Source: Patiria pectinifera | Lineage: Eukaryota; Echinodermata; Asteroidea; Valvatida; Asterinidae | Direction of reading: 5' to 3' | NCBI GenBank assembly: GCA_029964075.1 | Contig: CM057141.1 | Location: forward strand, 8,618,001 to 8,682,000 | DNA length: 64,000 nt | Shown here: positions 33,720 through 43,704 of the stretch, piece after piece | Position numbering within the stretch: the stretch's first letter is position 1 | Layout of the letters: the number at the start of each line of letters is the position of its first letter | Notes under the pieces: generated by a model | Databases searched by the model: none | Told to the model about the DNA's origin: nothing | What the model saw: the letters and a program-made list of their open reading frames with translations, nothing else | Translations under genes and position numbers: made by a program

Positions 33720-35170
33720 CTTGTCATTAGATTTTATCCGTTGCTTGGGGATCATGTTGGCCCAGGCGTTATCCGAATTTTCATCGGATTTACCTCCCGG
33801 GGCCACTTTTTGAAAAAGAAGAGTAAGAAGAATAAGACGGGTCAAAGATCAAACGGTTCTTCTTCAGGCTTGCATGACTCATTGAACTGACCCCACCAAG
33901 ACAAACGCTACAAGGATGAGGACTCAGTCTATACAGCTGATATTTTGCAAGCCTTTCAATCGATTATGACTTTATTGTCGACCCTGTCTGCCACCCACCA
34001 GGCGGGCACCCTTGGTGGCCCCTGGCCAGCCATGCTGCGATGCCCTCAGTCATTGGTCACGGTTGGGTGGCTCAGGGACAAAAGGGACATATCGCACATG
34101 GTAAGCCATGCTCCGGAATCTCCGCCTGCACTGAGATTACACCCATCTATGTTTATTGTCTCCGAGGAAGTTGCTCAGCCAACGACCCGTGGCCCTGTGC
34201 AGCTTGCCCCTCCAAGCGTGCCAGACGGCTCATGTTCTCTGGAGTCAGTTTGGCCCTCCCATTCGTGTGGTTCATCTGATGACGCTGAGGAAGTGGCCCC
34301 TACATGCAGCAGCTGTTCATTGCAGAATCAGAACTCTTTTTGGTGCAAAGGGACATGATTCGGGTATTAAAGCTATGCTCCGCTGATGAAGCCCCTAGCC
34401 TGCATGAACATAAATCTGTCAAGATCAGGACAGGTTCAACAACATACAACAACAAGGTGTTCGCAATGCTTCCTTTGGATCAGGTGTGTGCGGATCGCAT
34501 GCACAAGATTATGTCTTGTGACAAATGGCAACCATTTTCCAAGTGAGAATATGATTATTTTCATTTCTCCTCAGCAGATTACGAAACAAATGTCACCACA
34601 CCTGTCATCTCCTACGCAGGGAAAAACAAGCTTGCGGAGAATGAAGGGACCTGTACAAATTGGACTTGTGGCAAGCTTGAGAACACTATAAAAAAAGTGG
34701 ACTCGGCCTCCTGCCATGGCATGCATTTGGCCTCCTTCTTTATACTCCTCCTCACAGAGTATTTAGCCTTGGGTTGTGAGGATGACTTGGCAGTTCTGGC
34801 GGACAAGTTGACTGCTGCTCTTAAGTGCCTAGACCACTCTCTTCGCTTGGTGCTCGATCAGTTTACACGAGTGGTGACCTTGATGACCTCGACCTTTCTT
34901 CCATTGCCAGGTGCCCGCAAAGGATTCGAGACCATCCCTCTCACGGGCACAGACCTTTTTGCGGGGAAATTCAAGGATTACGTGCAAGGTGAGGCAAAGC
35001 AGTTGAAGGCTACTGAGAAGATCAATTTCAAGAAGCCACCAACCTCCATGGCCAAGACTGCACAGAGTAAAAACAAACCGTCTTTTGTTATCTCCCACCG
35101 CAAACCACTGAAGTCTATGGCGTCTTACTGTTTGGTCCTAACCGTTCTTATGGGAGTCTGGCGTTGTTGA
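33720..35170 (+). pseudogene. DIRS-like gag relic
   Basis: Fragments in several frames match the gag-like proteins elsewhere in the window. YTADILQAFQSIM (33940) is comparable to VFTADFFQAF at 61.85 kb, LFLVQRDMIRVLKL (about 34335) to FRLVQRDMIRFLGL at 62.4 kb, and EYLALGCEDDLA to EYLVKGCEDET. SLRLVLDQFTRVVTL, PLTGTDLFAGKF and a Lys-rich tail (to 35110) complete it. Stops and frameshifts break it into pieces. No RT follows before 36 kb. It may be the 5' half of the DIRS copy whose 3' half lies at 41.6-42.9 kb, split by the element at 36060-40986; that link is inference. Confidence 0.75.
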
Positions 35171-36059
35171 TTTCTAGAAAGTTTGTAAACCGCACGGCCG
35201 TGCACACACGGGCGTATCCAGATCTACCAGGTGCTATTGTTGCAGAAATGATAGGTCATATGAATAAACATGAGACAGGGAAATCTTATAGATACTTTGT
35301 TCCATCTGCTTGAGAGTGGTGTGACAAATAATGTGTTCTGTCCGCTGAGGAAACGGTGCCATAATTCGTTCTTCTACAAAGCCTTAGAATAATGTACATG
35401 TACTTTATTCTGTCCGCTTTTATCTTGTAAATTATAGGCTAGTCCATACTTAATTGTGGCCGGTTCGTAATTGATGAACAGACACAAATCAACAAAGAAA
35501 TTCACAGCAGAAGTCACCGCAACTATCTCCAATATTGTGTTCAACTTATTTACCGTAATTTTCAGAATATAAGCCGCGCGGTGTATAAGCCGCAGCACGC
35601 AAAAATCTGCAAATTAAGATTTGAAGTTGGCGTATAAGTCGCACCAGCGTATAAGCGGCACCGACCGCAGTGGTTTCATGTTGTAAGACCTCCAAATTCT
35701 AGTCAAAATGCTCTGATTCAGTTCCATTTACACTACAGAAGCTATAAAAAGGGCCACAAAAGTTATATCAAATCATTTACAGTCGATACTCTTACAAACA
35801 AATATGGAAATTGATGATGAGAAATATACACCAGGAATTGCTGCCGGCTGGCCCGTACGTCCCCGGCCTCAAAAGTTAGCGCATGGCCTGGCAGCCTGTG
35901 CCGGCAAATGACAACATTTTCCCACAGCACTTGAGAGAGTATGCAACCCACCATTTCTGTCGTCTGACTAGAGCGCTACAATTTCTTGCTTTGTGGCAAC
36001 AGATGCTGATTTGTTTTGTCCTAAGAATAAAAAGGTCCCTTTTTACAGCAAAACTTACC
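35171..36059 (+). other. Intron DNA; holds an ATAAGCCGC repeat
   Basis: At 35553-35670 TTACCGTAATTTTCAGAATA runs into repeated ATAAGCCGC / GTATAAG units. Repeats of this look are found widely in animal genomes as MITE ends. Otherwise nothing is recognised. Confidence 0.5.
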
Positions 36060-36163
36060 AGTCTACTTCATTCACTTACCCACATAGCTACTACATATGC
36101 ATATTTATTCAGCCGACAGGCTCAAACGCTAAAAGATTTAATCAACCAACGAGCGCCCTGCAC

Positions 36164-36564
36164 TGGCTCCCAGTCAAGAGGAGGATAATCTACAAAACCC
36201 TTCTCCTAACATACCAATGTCTCCATCGTCTCGCCCCTACTTACCTCCAGCAATTAATCCATAAATATGAACCTCGTAGAAATCTTCGATCAAGCTCACA
36301 ATCCCTGCTCGCCTGCTCCTCAACATCGACAAGGTCATACGGTCAGCGAGCGTTTTCATCTGCAGCCCCAACCCTCTGGAACAAACTACCCAATCACATC
36401 AAGGAAGCCCCAACCCTGGACATTTTCAAAGCTAATCTTAAAACCCATCTGTTCACTGCAAATGATATATAATGTTAGTGTTTTCCTCTGTTAATTGTTC
36501 AGCGCATTGGGACCCCGTGTAAAATGTGCTTTATAAGAATGGTTTATTATTATTATTATTATTG
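36164..36564 (+). mobile_element. CR1/L2-like LINE 3' fragment inserted in the DIRS left terminus
   Basis: Encodes the typical C-terminal end of CR1/L2-type RTs in about 100 codons: LHWLPVKRRIIYKTLLL, YQCLHRLAPTYL, then RSYGQRAFSSAAPTLWNKLP and a final LKTHLF. This is followed by a short 3' UTR and a (TTA)n tail (36542-36563). The terminal-repeat sequence broken at GCGCCCT resumes as GGGGCCTACCC. The insertion is 5'-truncated, as is usual for LINEs. Confidence 0.85.
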
Positions 36565-36639
36565 GGGCCTACCCATTATGCTATGTCATGAATCCGCCAT
36601 TATACTTCCTCTTTTTTCTTAGCGACGGCATTGTGCAGA

Positions 36640-37689
36640 AACAAATATTTTTGCTCTCGCCTTTTGACAAGTTTTTGTACGATTTTCGCTTTAAGAGTTT
36701 CTGTTTTATAGAATTTATCAACCAAGTGAGTTTTGTAGAATCTGTAGAGTGTGGTTTGAGTTAAGTAGTTCTCATTTGGAGTGATTTTGGAGTCATTTTG
36801 CTTTCGTTTTTCTTGCACTTGGCGTCGCAGGTTTCAGCCTTTGTCTGACACCACGTGCGGCGGGCCAGGTCGGCACCGCGGGACTAGCCCAGTGCAATCC
36901 CCTTTTAGCCGAGTCGGCTTTCCTGAGTTATTATTATTATTTCTGTTGTACAGTTATCTAATAATAATATTTCTTTGTCAAAAAAAAATATTAAAAAATA
37001 GCAGTGCATTTAGTTTACGACTCCATAGACGGACGAATCCGTAAAGACCTTTAGGGGAGACAGTGCGTCATATATCCCTGGAGAGAAAGTGCGGTTATTC
37101 TCCACAAGGTCTGCTAGTCGCCCCACGGCGTGGGGCCCCTGTTCCGGAAGTCAGACTTTCGGCCGTTCAGGGGACTAGCGAAACGTTTCGAAGAATACAG
37201 CGGTTTCGGCTGTTCCCTGTTCTCCGTTCGTTTCCCCTAAGCTCGCGGTGAGCTAGGGCCTAGTGAGACGAGTACAGTGGGATTATATCGACAGAGGTCG
37301 TTCCCTTCCCCCCTGACCGTTTCAGCTAGCTCAGGGGGCTAGTGAGCTAGGAGAGGACGTTTCGTTGGGTATATCGACAGAGGTCGTTCCCTGCCCCTCG
37401 GCCATCCTAAGCTATCGCGACAAACGAGATAGCGGCAAGATATTCGTGGGTATATCGGCGCTGGCCGTTCCCTTCCCTCGGCTGCCTTGCCTGGCGTGTG
37501 AAGAAAAATTCCGTGGGGTACAGCGACCAGCGGTCGTTCCCTTCCCCTCGGCCGTTCTCAACTGCATTTATCTCAGTAGAACAATAGTACGAAAAAAAAC
37601 AAAAAAACCCCAAACAAAACAAGATAGCAGTGAGTCCCCACGCAGGGACATTGCCGTAGTCTGTAACGGTCATCCCGTGTTTACACGTT
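36640..37689 (+). other. DIRS leader region
   Basis: Untranslated part between the left terminus and gag. It contains several diverged copies of a roughly 65-90 bp motif with GTATATCG, CGTTCCCTTCCCC and GGCCGTTC (37280-37560), a tandem-like leader. No supported protein. Confidence 0.5.
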
Positions 37690-38379
37690 TTGACCGGCAT
37701 CAAACATACGTCCTACGGTATGGAACACCGTGAGGATACCGGGGATAAAACTCCCCGTGTAACCACGCCCTGCCAGGCGACCAGCCGTAAGGGTCCCGCG
37801 GTTAAAAAGGCCGCATCAAAGGCCACCAGCAGTCCCAAGGGCAAGACCCAAAAAGGGACCACTAGTCGCTCGATCACGCCACCGGTCTCCGGACCATCAG
37901 CGTCACCTAGCAACCCGGCGTCGTTTGCCTGTGGTTCCACGGGAATTTCTCCTCCTCGTCCCCCCGGTCTGCTGGCTCCAGCAACCCTCGTGGACGACCA
38001 GTCACGGAGCTGTAAAAGGATTAAATCCTCACCGGCCCCGTCTGCGCGTTCATCGCACTCAGAGCTTCCTGCTTCCACCCGTGCGGAATGGGCAGGACTC
38101 GCGGTGACTGACTTGCCTCCTCCCCAAATTCGGGCCACGGACTCGCAGTCAACGTCGGTCTTTGATCAATGCTCCGGAATTCCCAGGATATTATCAGAGT
38201 TTTCATTCAGTGAATCAAGTCACCCAAGTAAGAAAAAGAAACACAAGGCAGCGCCGTCTTCTTCAGGGGATTCCCCCCGTAAGTCGACGCATCGGAAAAA
38301 GAAAAACAAAGGTGTATCCATGGAAATCTTTCTAAAAGCTTTCCAGGACATCAACGTTTCTAGCAGCAGCCCTCACTAA
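37690..38379 (+). CDS. DIRS gag-like protein, N-terminal part
   Basis: An open frame of 229 codons, Ser/Pro/Lys-rich and probably disordered, starting at 37690 or at the Met at 37720 (MEHREDTGDK, which parallels MERRSAKG at 61119). A SGIPRILSEFSFSESS block followed by KKKKHK corresponds to SGIPAPPPISEPSSGE at 61.68 kb. It ends in SMEIFLKAFQDI, the counterpart of VFTADFFQAF. The stop at 38377 separates it from the second gag frame, so a frameshift mutation is likely. DIRS gag proteins are poorly conserved; the role in particle formation is family knowledge. Confidence 0.7.
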   Translation: MTGIKHTSYGMEHREDTGDKTPRVTTPCQATSRKGPAVKKAASKATSSPKGKTQKGTTSRSITPPVSGPSASPSNPASFACGSTGISPPRPPGLLAPATLVDDQSRSCKRIKSSPAPSARSSHSELPASTRAEWAGLAVTDLPPPQIRATDSQSTSVFDQCSGIPRILSEFSFSESSHPSKKKKHKAAPSSSGDSPRKSTHRKKKNKGVSMEIFLKAFQDINVSSSSPH

Positions 38380-38407
38380 ACTACAACAATGGAGATCGGC
38401 CCCAGCG

Positions 38408-39379
38408 GTGACTGAGAAGTCACTCTCGGCGGCCACATTTCCGGACCCAAATCCGGGTCTAACCCTGCCGGATCCGAGTGTGATCCGGCCGGATCTGGCT
38501 CCAATCCGGCCGAATCCGGGCGCGATCCGGCCGGATCCGGGCGCAATCCTGCCGATTTCAGGCGGGATGGGAGGGGGACACACTGGGCCCCCAGATCCTG
38601 GGGTTGCCATCAGTGTCTGCTCAGATAATCCACCTGCTCCGAGCCGCGATTGGGCGCCCCCGAGATCACAGGTGGGCATTTCTTTACACCCATCTATGAG
38701 TTTGGGCACTTCTGTTCAAGATGTTCCTGACATAGATGTCGGTAGTACTCACCCCCCTTCCAATCACTTGCAAGATGGGTGTTCTGGGGATGAAGAGGCC
38801 ACCGACCCTGGCAATTTTTCGCCATTTGAGACTCAGCTGAGGCTGGTTCAAAGAGATATGGTTCGAGCACTGCAACTACCAGAGAGCAGTAATCCAGAGA
38901 CCACCCGTCGTTCTTTCAAACTCTGTTTTTCTCTAGATCAGTTTACGAGAATCTCTATCTTGTCTGCCAAATCACGTAGGACTAACGTGATGGAGGCACT
39001 TTACATACCGCACGAAAGCGCTAAGAAGAAGTTAGAAGACCTTCCTCTTATGGGCAAAGACCTTTTCGGAGGCAAATTCCAGAAGATTCTGGAAGTTGAA
39101 GCCAAAAGAATCGAAACAGCGGACAAACTGAGCTTGAAGAAGCCTTCAGCTACTGACAAGCCCAAGTTATCTGGGAAGAAGGCAACGAGAGGTGCTCCCT
39201 CGTTTCGCCCATCCCCTAAGAAATTCAAGCCCTTTCGCCAACAGACGGCCAAGGCATCAGCTGGTGCAATGGTTTCAGCTCCATGCCCCTACTCTGCCCC
39301 TGCGCGCCAGTATGTACAAACTAGCGGCGGGGGACGTGGCGGTGGGCCATCGGCCCCCCGCCTCGGATGGCGGCGGTGA
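38408..39379 (+). CDS. DIRS gag-like protein, C-terminal part
   Basis: An open frame of 323 codons. A proline-rich repeat near residues 15-50 comes from a roughly 24-bp tandem repeat (38456-38570, IRPDPGAI units). FETQLRLVQRDMVRALQL (about residues 137-155) and FSLDQFTRISIL (about 175-186), PLMGKDLFGGKF and a Lys-rich tail match the gag copies at 34.3-35.1 and 62.4-63.2 kb. Compared with those copies, about 110 residues between the RDM helix and the DQF motif (the FEYLVKGCEDE region) are deleted. The tail is Gly/Arg/Pro-rich. Confidence 0.75.
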   Translation: MTEKSLSAATFPDPNPGLTLPDPSVIRPDLAPIRPNPGAIRPDPGAILPISGGMGGGHTGPPDPGVAISVCSDNPPAPSRDWAPPRSQVGISLHPSMSLGTSVQDVPDIDVGSTHPPSNHLQDGCSGDEEATDPGNFSPFETQLRLVQRDMVRALQLPESSNPETTRRSFKLCFSLDQFTRISILSAKSRRTNVMEALYIPHESAKKKLEDLPLMGKDLFGGKFQKILEVEAKRIETADKLSLKKPSATDKPKLSGKKATRGAPSFRPSPKKFKPFRQQTAKASAGAMVSAPCPYSAPARQYVQTSGGGRGGGPSAPRLGWRR

Positions 39380-40190
39380 CTCCCCCATGGAGCGGACCCC
39401 CACACTCAGGCCCATTGGGTGTCATCTCAGAAATTCTGGAGAGAGATCACCTGCGACAAAAGGGTGCTTTCTATAGTCAGCCACGGCTATCAACTAGAAT
39501 CTACAAGCACCCCTTGGTCGGAAATATGTGTTCGCGAAACACTGGTTCCGACAAACACAGACAAACGATTAGCTCTCGAACAAGAGATATCATCCCTTAT
39601 CGAGAAGAGAGCAGTCCGCTTGGTACCACCAATGGAACAATTCACAGGCTTCCTGTCCTTCTTTTTAACACCAAAGAAGGTGGCTAGCTTAAACTGCTCA
39701 ATAGGTTTGTCAGACCCAAACGTTTCCAAATGGAAACACTCCATGTAGTTCTAGAGTCGTTGCCCACGCCAGCGTGGGGGACGTCATTAGACCTAAAAGA
39801 CGCATACCTACAGAGCACTCCTGATTCCTACGTTTCCGGTATCAGGGGCGCACTTACGAGTTCACTGCCCTTCCCTTTGGGTTATCAACCTTGTCAAGTG
39901 TGTTTACCAGGGTTGTGCGGGCAGTTGCATCATGTCTTCGTCGAGAAAACAATGATTTTTATGGATGTCGACGACTGACTGATAGTGGGAAAATCAAAAG
40001 ACGAAACTGCTCAAAATTTGAGAGATACTTATACGTTGACAACGAGGCTAGGCTTCATCATCAACGAGAAGAGGTCCCAACTAATCCCGTCCCAGGAAAT
40101 CACTTTTCTAAAGAAATGGTGGCCACGTCGAAGACTGAATCGTGCATGCATGAAGTGCAAACGTTGCATTCCCTCATGACGAGTACCATT
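39368..40190 (+). pseudogene. DIRS reverse transcriptase, degraded
   Basis: The start overlaps the gag end, as in DIRS elements. SQKFWREITCDKRVLSIVSH, then EQEISSLIEKRAVRLVPP and FTGFLSFFLTPKK (RT start; 39420-39690), then after a frameshift GTSLDLKDAYLQ (catalytic Asp block; 39780-39815). A broken active-site region follows (FMDVDD, a stop, then LIVGKSKDE; 39955-40005) and LGFIINEKRSQLIPSQEITF. It fades out at about 40190; RNase H is missing. Confidence 0.8.
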
Positions 40191-40653
40191 AGGCCTAATC
40201 ATTGACTTGTAAGGTCATGCTGTTGTTAATGTTTTGAGGAAGGCGCAACTTGAGTCCAAACTTGGTGGGCCTGTGGAGGACTAAGGGTTAATCCAATTTT
40301 CATGAAAATTTGTGAGCAACAAAGCACATGCCTAAACTTCCCTACCACGGTGTTTGATTATGTTTTAACCATTTCACTTTTGTGCGCAAGCCAATTGAAA
40401 TCTGGTGAAAGTAAATAGCTAGTGTTCACTCATGCGAGACAGCTGAAGATTGACATGGTGGCAATTAAAGCGTGAGACCTTGGTCCATCAATATTTAGTG
40501 ACAAATTTTTGAAAAATTATCAAACATCCTTTTTAGATACATTTCTGTAAGTGTATACTTTTTTTTGATACACCCTGTATATATATACTGTTGTTTAACC
40601 ATTTGGTTGAAGGGCGTCTCGCCTACCAGGCCACCAGTTGTCGGTGCCACTCT

Positions 40654-40748
40654 ATGCATATGTAGTAGCTATTTGGGTAAGTGAATGAAGTAGACTACCC
40701 CCACAGAAGTGTGGGACGAGTCTACGAGTGATACTTACACAAATAGCT
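40654..40748. repeat. DIRS internal complementary region
   Basis: The left half is the inverse of the left outer terminus, the right half the inverse of the right outer terminus; they meet near 40696/40697. In DIRS-1-type elements such a region aligns the two cDNA ends before circularisation (family knowledge). Confidence 0.8.
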
Positions 40749-40784
40749 TCCCGCCCTCCTCCCCATCTCGGCTCACGTTACGAT

Positions 40785-40986
40785 GGTTTTTCACCTTTAG
40801 TGCGCGAGAAAAAAGAGGAAGTATAATGGCGGATTCATGACGTAGCATAATGGGTAGGCCCCGAGAGGGCGCTCGGTGGTTGATTAAATCTTTTAGCGTT
40901 TGAGCCTGTCGGCTGAATAAATATGCATATGTAGTAGCTATTTGGGTAAGTATCACTCGTAGACTCGTCCCACACTTCTGTGGGGG
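40785..40986 (-). repeat. DIRS right inverted terminus
   Basis: Its inverse reproduces the left terminus: TACCCAAATAGCTACTACAT, GCATATTTATTCAGCCGACA, AACGCTAAAAGATTTAATCA and GGGGCCTACCCATTATGC, then TTCCTCTTTTTTCTC. It therefore shows the uninterrupted sequence of the left terminus that the LINE broke. Confidence 0.85.
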
Positions 40987-41629
40987 GGGGGGAACTGTTG
41001 TGATTACTATTGAGTAGTAACGTCAAAAATTCAAGTTTCGATCGTAACTTTCTTCGAAAACAGTCATAACGCTGCTGACATTTTTGTGGACGAATCCATT
41101 AATTTCGTAAGGGGTGATTTAGCCCCTGTTTTGAGTTTTACATCGTTTCTTGAATACATTTCAAGAAAAAAAATATATATTGTGACGTTGCACAAGTGAT
41201 TATCAAATAAAGAAATGTTTTATTCTCCTTGAAAATTATTAGGTGTCTTTTTTCTTTTTTTTAAACAGCTAAAATATTGGTAATTATTGTTCCCAAGAAA
41301 GTACATCCCTTTATTACTACAAATGGTGTGGTCCATGGAGAATGCATGCAGCATGGCATGCAGCTAGCAGTATCACAGCCGGTTGTCGATGTCGAAGACA
41401 GCTTTCACTCACGCATGGTCGGCCGGCCTGCCGTACTTTTTACCGCTCGGTATATTTTCGTGGGACATGCTTTCAGTTTGTTTATGACTTTCTTAATTGA
41501 TTTATTCATTTCAGCAACATATCATGCATGCAACATATCATACATGCAACTTTTCCTTAGATCCGCTAATTTCCTCTTTTTTAATTCACATGAATGCCAT
41601 TACGAATTGAAAACCACTGTAGAAAGTCT
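40987..41629 (+). other. No gene recognised
   Basis: Starts with a G run, then AT-rich DNA. A dense cluster of GCATGC-type repeats (GAATGCATGCAGCATGGCAT) lies near 41340. An open frame at 41277-41759 only becomes DIRS-like in an overlapping frame after 41640. Confidence 0.5.
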
Positions 41630-42480
41630 TGTGTGGTTGGAATTTCCTCTTTTTTCCCCTAAATTCGCAGTTGAATGCCTGCATCAACCACCAAGTGGGC
41701 ACGCGGTCTGCCCAACTGTGTATGTGCCACAATTCCACACTTTCAGCAGTCGCTGCTGATGCCCTCTCCAGGGGGTGGTTCCTCCCGACAGAGTGGACGC
41801 TGCGCCCACAGGTCGCTCAATCACTCTTCCTGCTGATCGACCAACAGCATCTCCTCGATCCTGTTCGCTTCTTCGATCAATCACCAATTACCAGTCTATT
41901 GTGCAAGGTTCTCGGACCTCAGCGACTGGCAGACGGATGCATTGAAGATACTGTGGGACGGACTGCTTTCCCTCGGGTACTGACCAAACTTGAGCAGGAG
42001 TACTGCAAAGTCCTCCTCATAGCTCCCTTCTGGCCCGCCAACCGTGGTTCCCAAGGTTAACCAGACTCCTGGTTCACTAGCCAGTGGTACTTCCATGGAG
42101 AGCAAACATTTTGTTGTAGCCCAGCTCGGGTTTTCTTCAACTGGCTCCGCAGGAACTTCACCTGATGTGCTGTGCTGTCATGCAATCCCTCCGCATGGCA
42201 GGCTATTCTCAACAAGCTGCGGCAATTGCAGCCTACTGTTGAAGAGCATCAATCATAACAATTTACGACAGCTGATTTTTACGACAGTTGTGAAGAAGCC
42301 GATCTCTGCATCCCGTACTGATGTTGGGGAGGTTGCAGATTTCCTGGTGTACTTGTTCGAAAGTTATCTCGCTTCGGCCACAATTAAAAAGTGCCGTTCG
42401 GCCATAGCGGCTATTCATGAAGGCTTCCCGGACTGAACTTCTGTGTCAGAGAGTCAAGCTCTCAGCCAGCTAGTCAGGGG
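41630..42480 (+). pseudogene. DIRS RNase H end and tyrosine recombinase start
   Basis: VAADALSRGWFLPTEWTLRP (near 41745-41810) is the C-terminal RNase H region of DIRS/gypsy-like pol. FPRVLTKLEQEYCKVLLIAP plus FWPANRG (about 41970-42045) is the linker typical of DIRS. After a frameshift, VADFLVYLFESYLASATIKK with CRSAIAAIH (about 42330-42420) is the SAM-like N-terminal core of a tyrosine recombinase. The catalytic Arg-His-Arg-Tyr part is absent: the sequence runs into a DIRS internal complementary region at 42607. Confidence 0.8.
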
Positions 42481-42606
42481 ATGTTTGTTTCATGCCCACA
42501 TGTGTAGCAGCAAGGCCCACCCTGGGTTATGCCTCATGTCCTGTGCCTCTGTAATTATACAATAGCATCTCACATAACCCAACTTCTAATACCCGGTTCG
42601 AGTCTG

Positions 42607-42720
42607 TGCATAAGTAGATTGCTCTACAGATAAGTTGAGTGAAGTAGACTCCCCCCCCCCCTCCCCCATAGCAGTGTGGATGGGGTCTACGAACAAATAC
42701 TTACCTGTAAAGCATCCGTC
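42607..42720. repeat. DIRS internal complementary region, second copy
   Basis: GCATAAGTAGATTGCTCTAC to GAAGTAGACT (42607-42650) is the inverse of the left terminus type seen at 54718. A C run follows, then GCAGTGTGGATGGGGTCTAC and AAATACTTACCTGTAAAGC, expected to be the inverse of a right outer end. Confidence 0.75.
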
Positions 42721-42764
42721 CCTCCTACCCCACTATTCTCGATGAGTCATGGGTGCTCCGACTT

Positions 42765-42893
42765 AGTGCTCGAGAAAAGAGGAAGAGTGTGGGGCTTTGG
42801 GTGGGACACCAGAGGGCGCTTTTGTGTAAACTCTTAGCGTAAATACCTGCTGGTCTAAGGAAATATGCATAGATTGCTCTACAGGTAAGTATT
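42765..42893 (-). repeat. DIRS right inverted terminus, second copy
   Basis: CGAGAAAAGAGGAAG, ACCAGAGGGCGC, AAACTCTTAGCG and AAATATGCATAGATTGCTCT, then ACAGGTAAGTATT. This is the inverse of the 54718-type left terminus. Beyond about 42893 it no longer follows the internal complementary region, so the outer end is lost. Confidence 0.75.
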
Positions 42894-43195
42894 CAGTCTT
42901 TGACCTCTAAATACTTTTGTTGGGGGAACTTTCAGGACTTTGTCTTGGAAAACAACTTTCAACATCGTGGATATTTGCGAAAACATAGTGAGCTAAATGT
43001 GATGAAGCAACCATATAGCTGATTTACCTCCATGTGGTTATGATTTCAAACACGTACCCATAACATGCAAGCAAGGACGGGGCGGATCCAGGAATTTTTT
43101 TTTGGGGGGGGGCTTTCATCAGCAAAAAAATAAGAAATGCACACAGTTTTTTTTTTTTAATCTAAAAATTAATGTGGCCTGACGTTGCGAACGTA
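42894..43195. other. No gene; MITE-like terminus and PLE-like flank
   Basis: GGGGCGGATCCAGGAATTTT and a G run at 43079-43113 resemble one end of a G/C-run MITE. The 3' part (43145-43195) may be the tail of the Penelope-like element displaced by the LINE. Confidence 0.45.
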
Positions 43196-43704
43196 GCAAG
43201 TTATTTTTATTTATTTATTTTACATCTTTAGACATAAATATAAAATTGAATTAAAAGGAAATGTAAAACCACATGAACAGGGGCTGTCAAGGACAAACAA
43301 AAGCATAAAACACTGTCATCAAACGATGTGTTTGACCAGACCCCTGTTCAAATTAAAACACTGAAATTTAAATGAAGAAATAAAAATGAAATAAGAACCA
43401 TATTATACTAAATTAAACAACTGTAAATACGAACATGTAATGATAAAAACAGACCGACTGTACTATCTCAAGATGCTTTTGTCTTAGATGAAAAACCCCA
43501 ATGAGACCAAATGACCATGATGAGATAAAAATTGATACAAATGGATTTATATTAAAACACCATCAAACCAGAAAAAGGGTAAAAACCAGTACAAAAGGAA
43601 CGCCCCAAAGACCAGTATTAAAAACAACCAGTATAGAGACGAATTCCCCCCAAAATAAAAAATATAAACATATCTGATGTCTGCTAGTTTATACACACTC
43701 CCAA

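Larger units (their letters stand above)
36060..40986 (+). mobile_element. DIRS-like retroelement with inverted ends and internal complementary region
   Basis: The left terminus (36060-36163 continuing at 36565 after a LINE insertion) is the inverse of the right terminus (about 40785-40986). Near the right end an internal complementary region (40654-40748) consists of the inverse of the left outer end (40654-40696, one mismatch to 36060-36102) fused to the inverse of the right outer end (40697-40748). This is the diagnostic DIRS layout, used to template a circular intermediate. Gag and a broken RT are present. RNase H, methylase-like and tyrosine-recombinase parts are absent, so the copy is defective. 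Confidence 0.85.

Noticed and set aside
37713-38138. 141-codon minus frame opposite DIRS gag
   Set aside because: Antisense shadow of a GC-rich, Ser/Pro-rich coding stretch.
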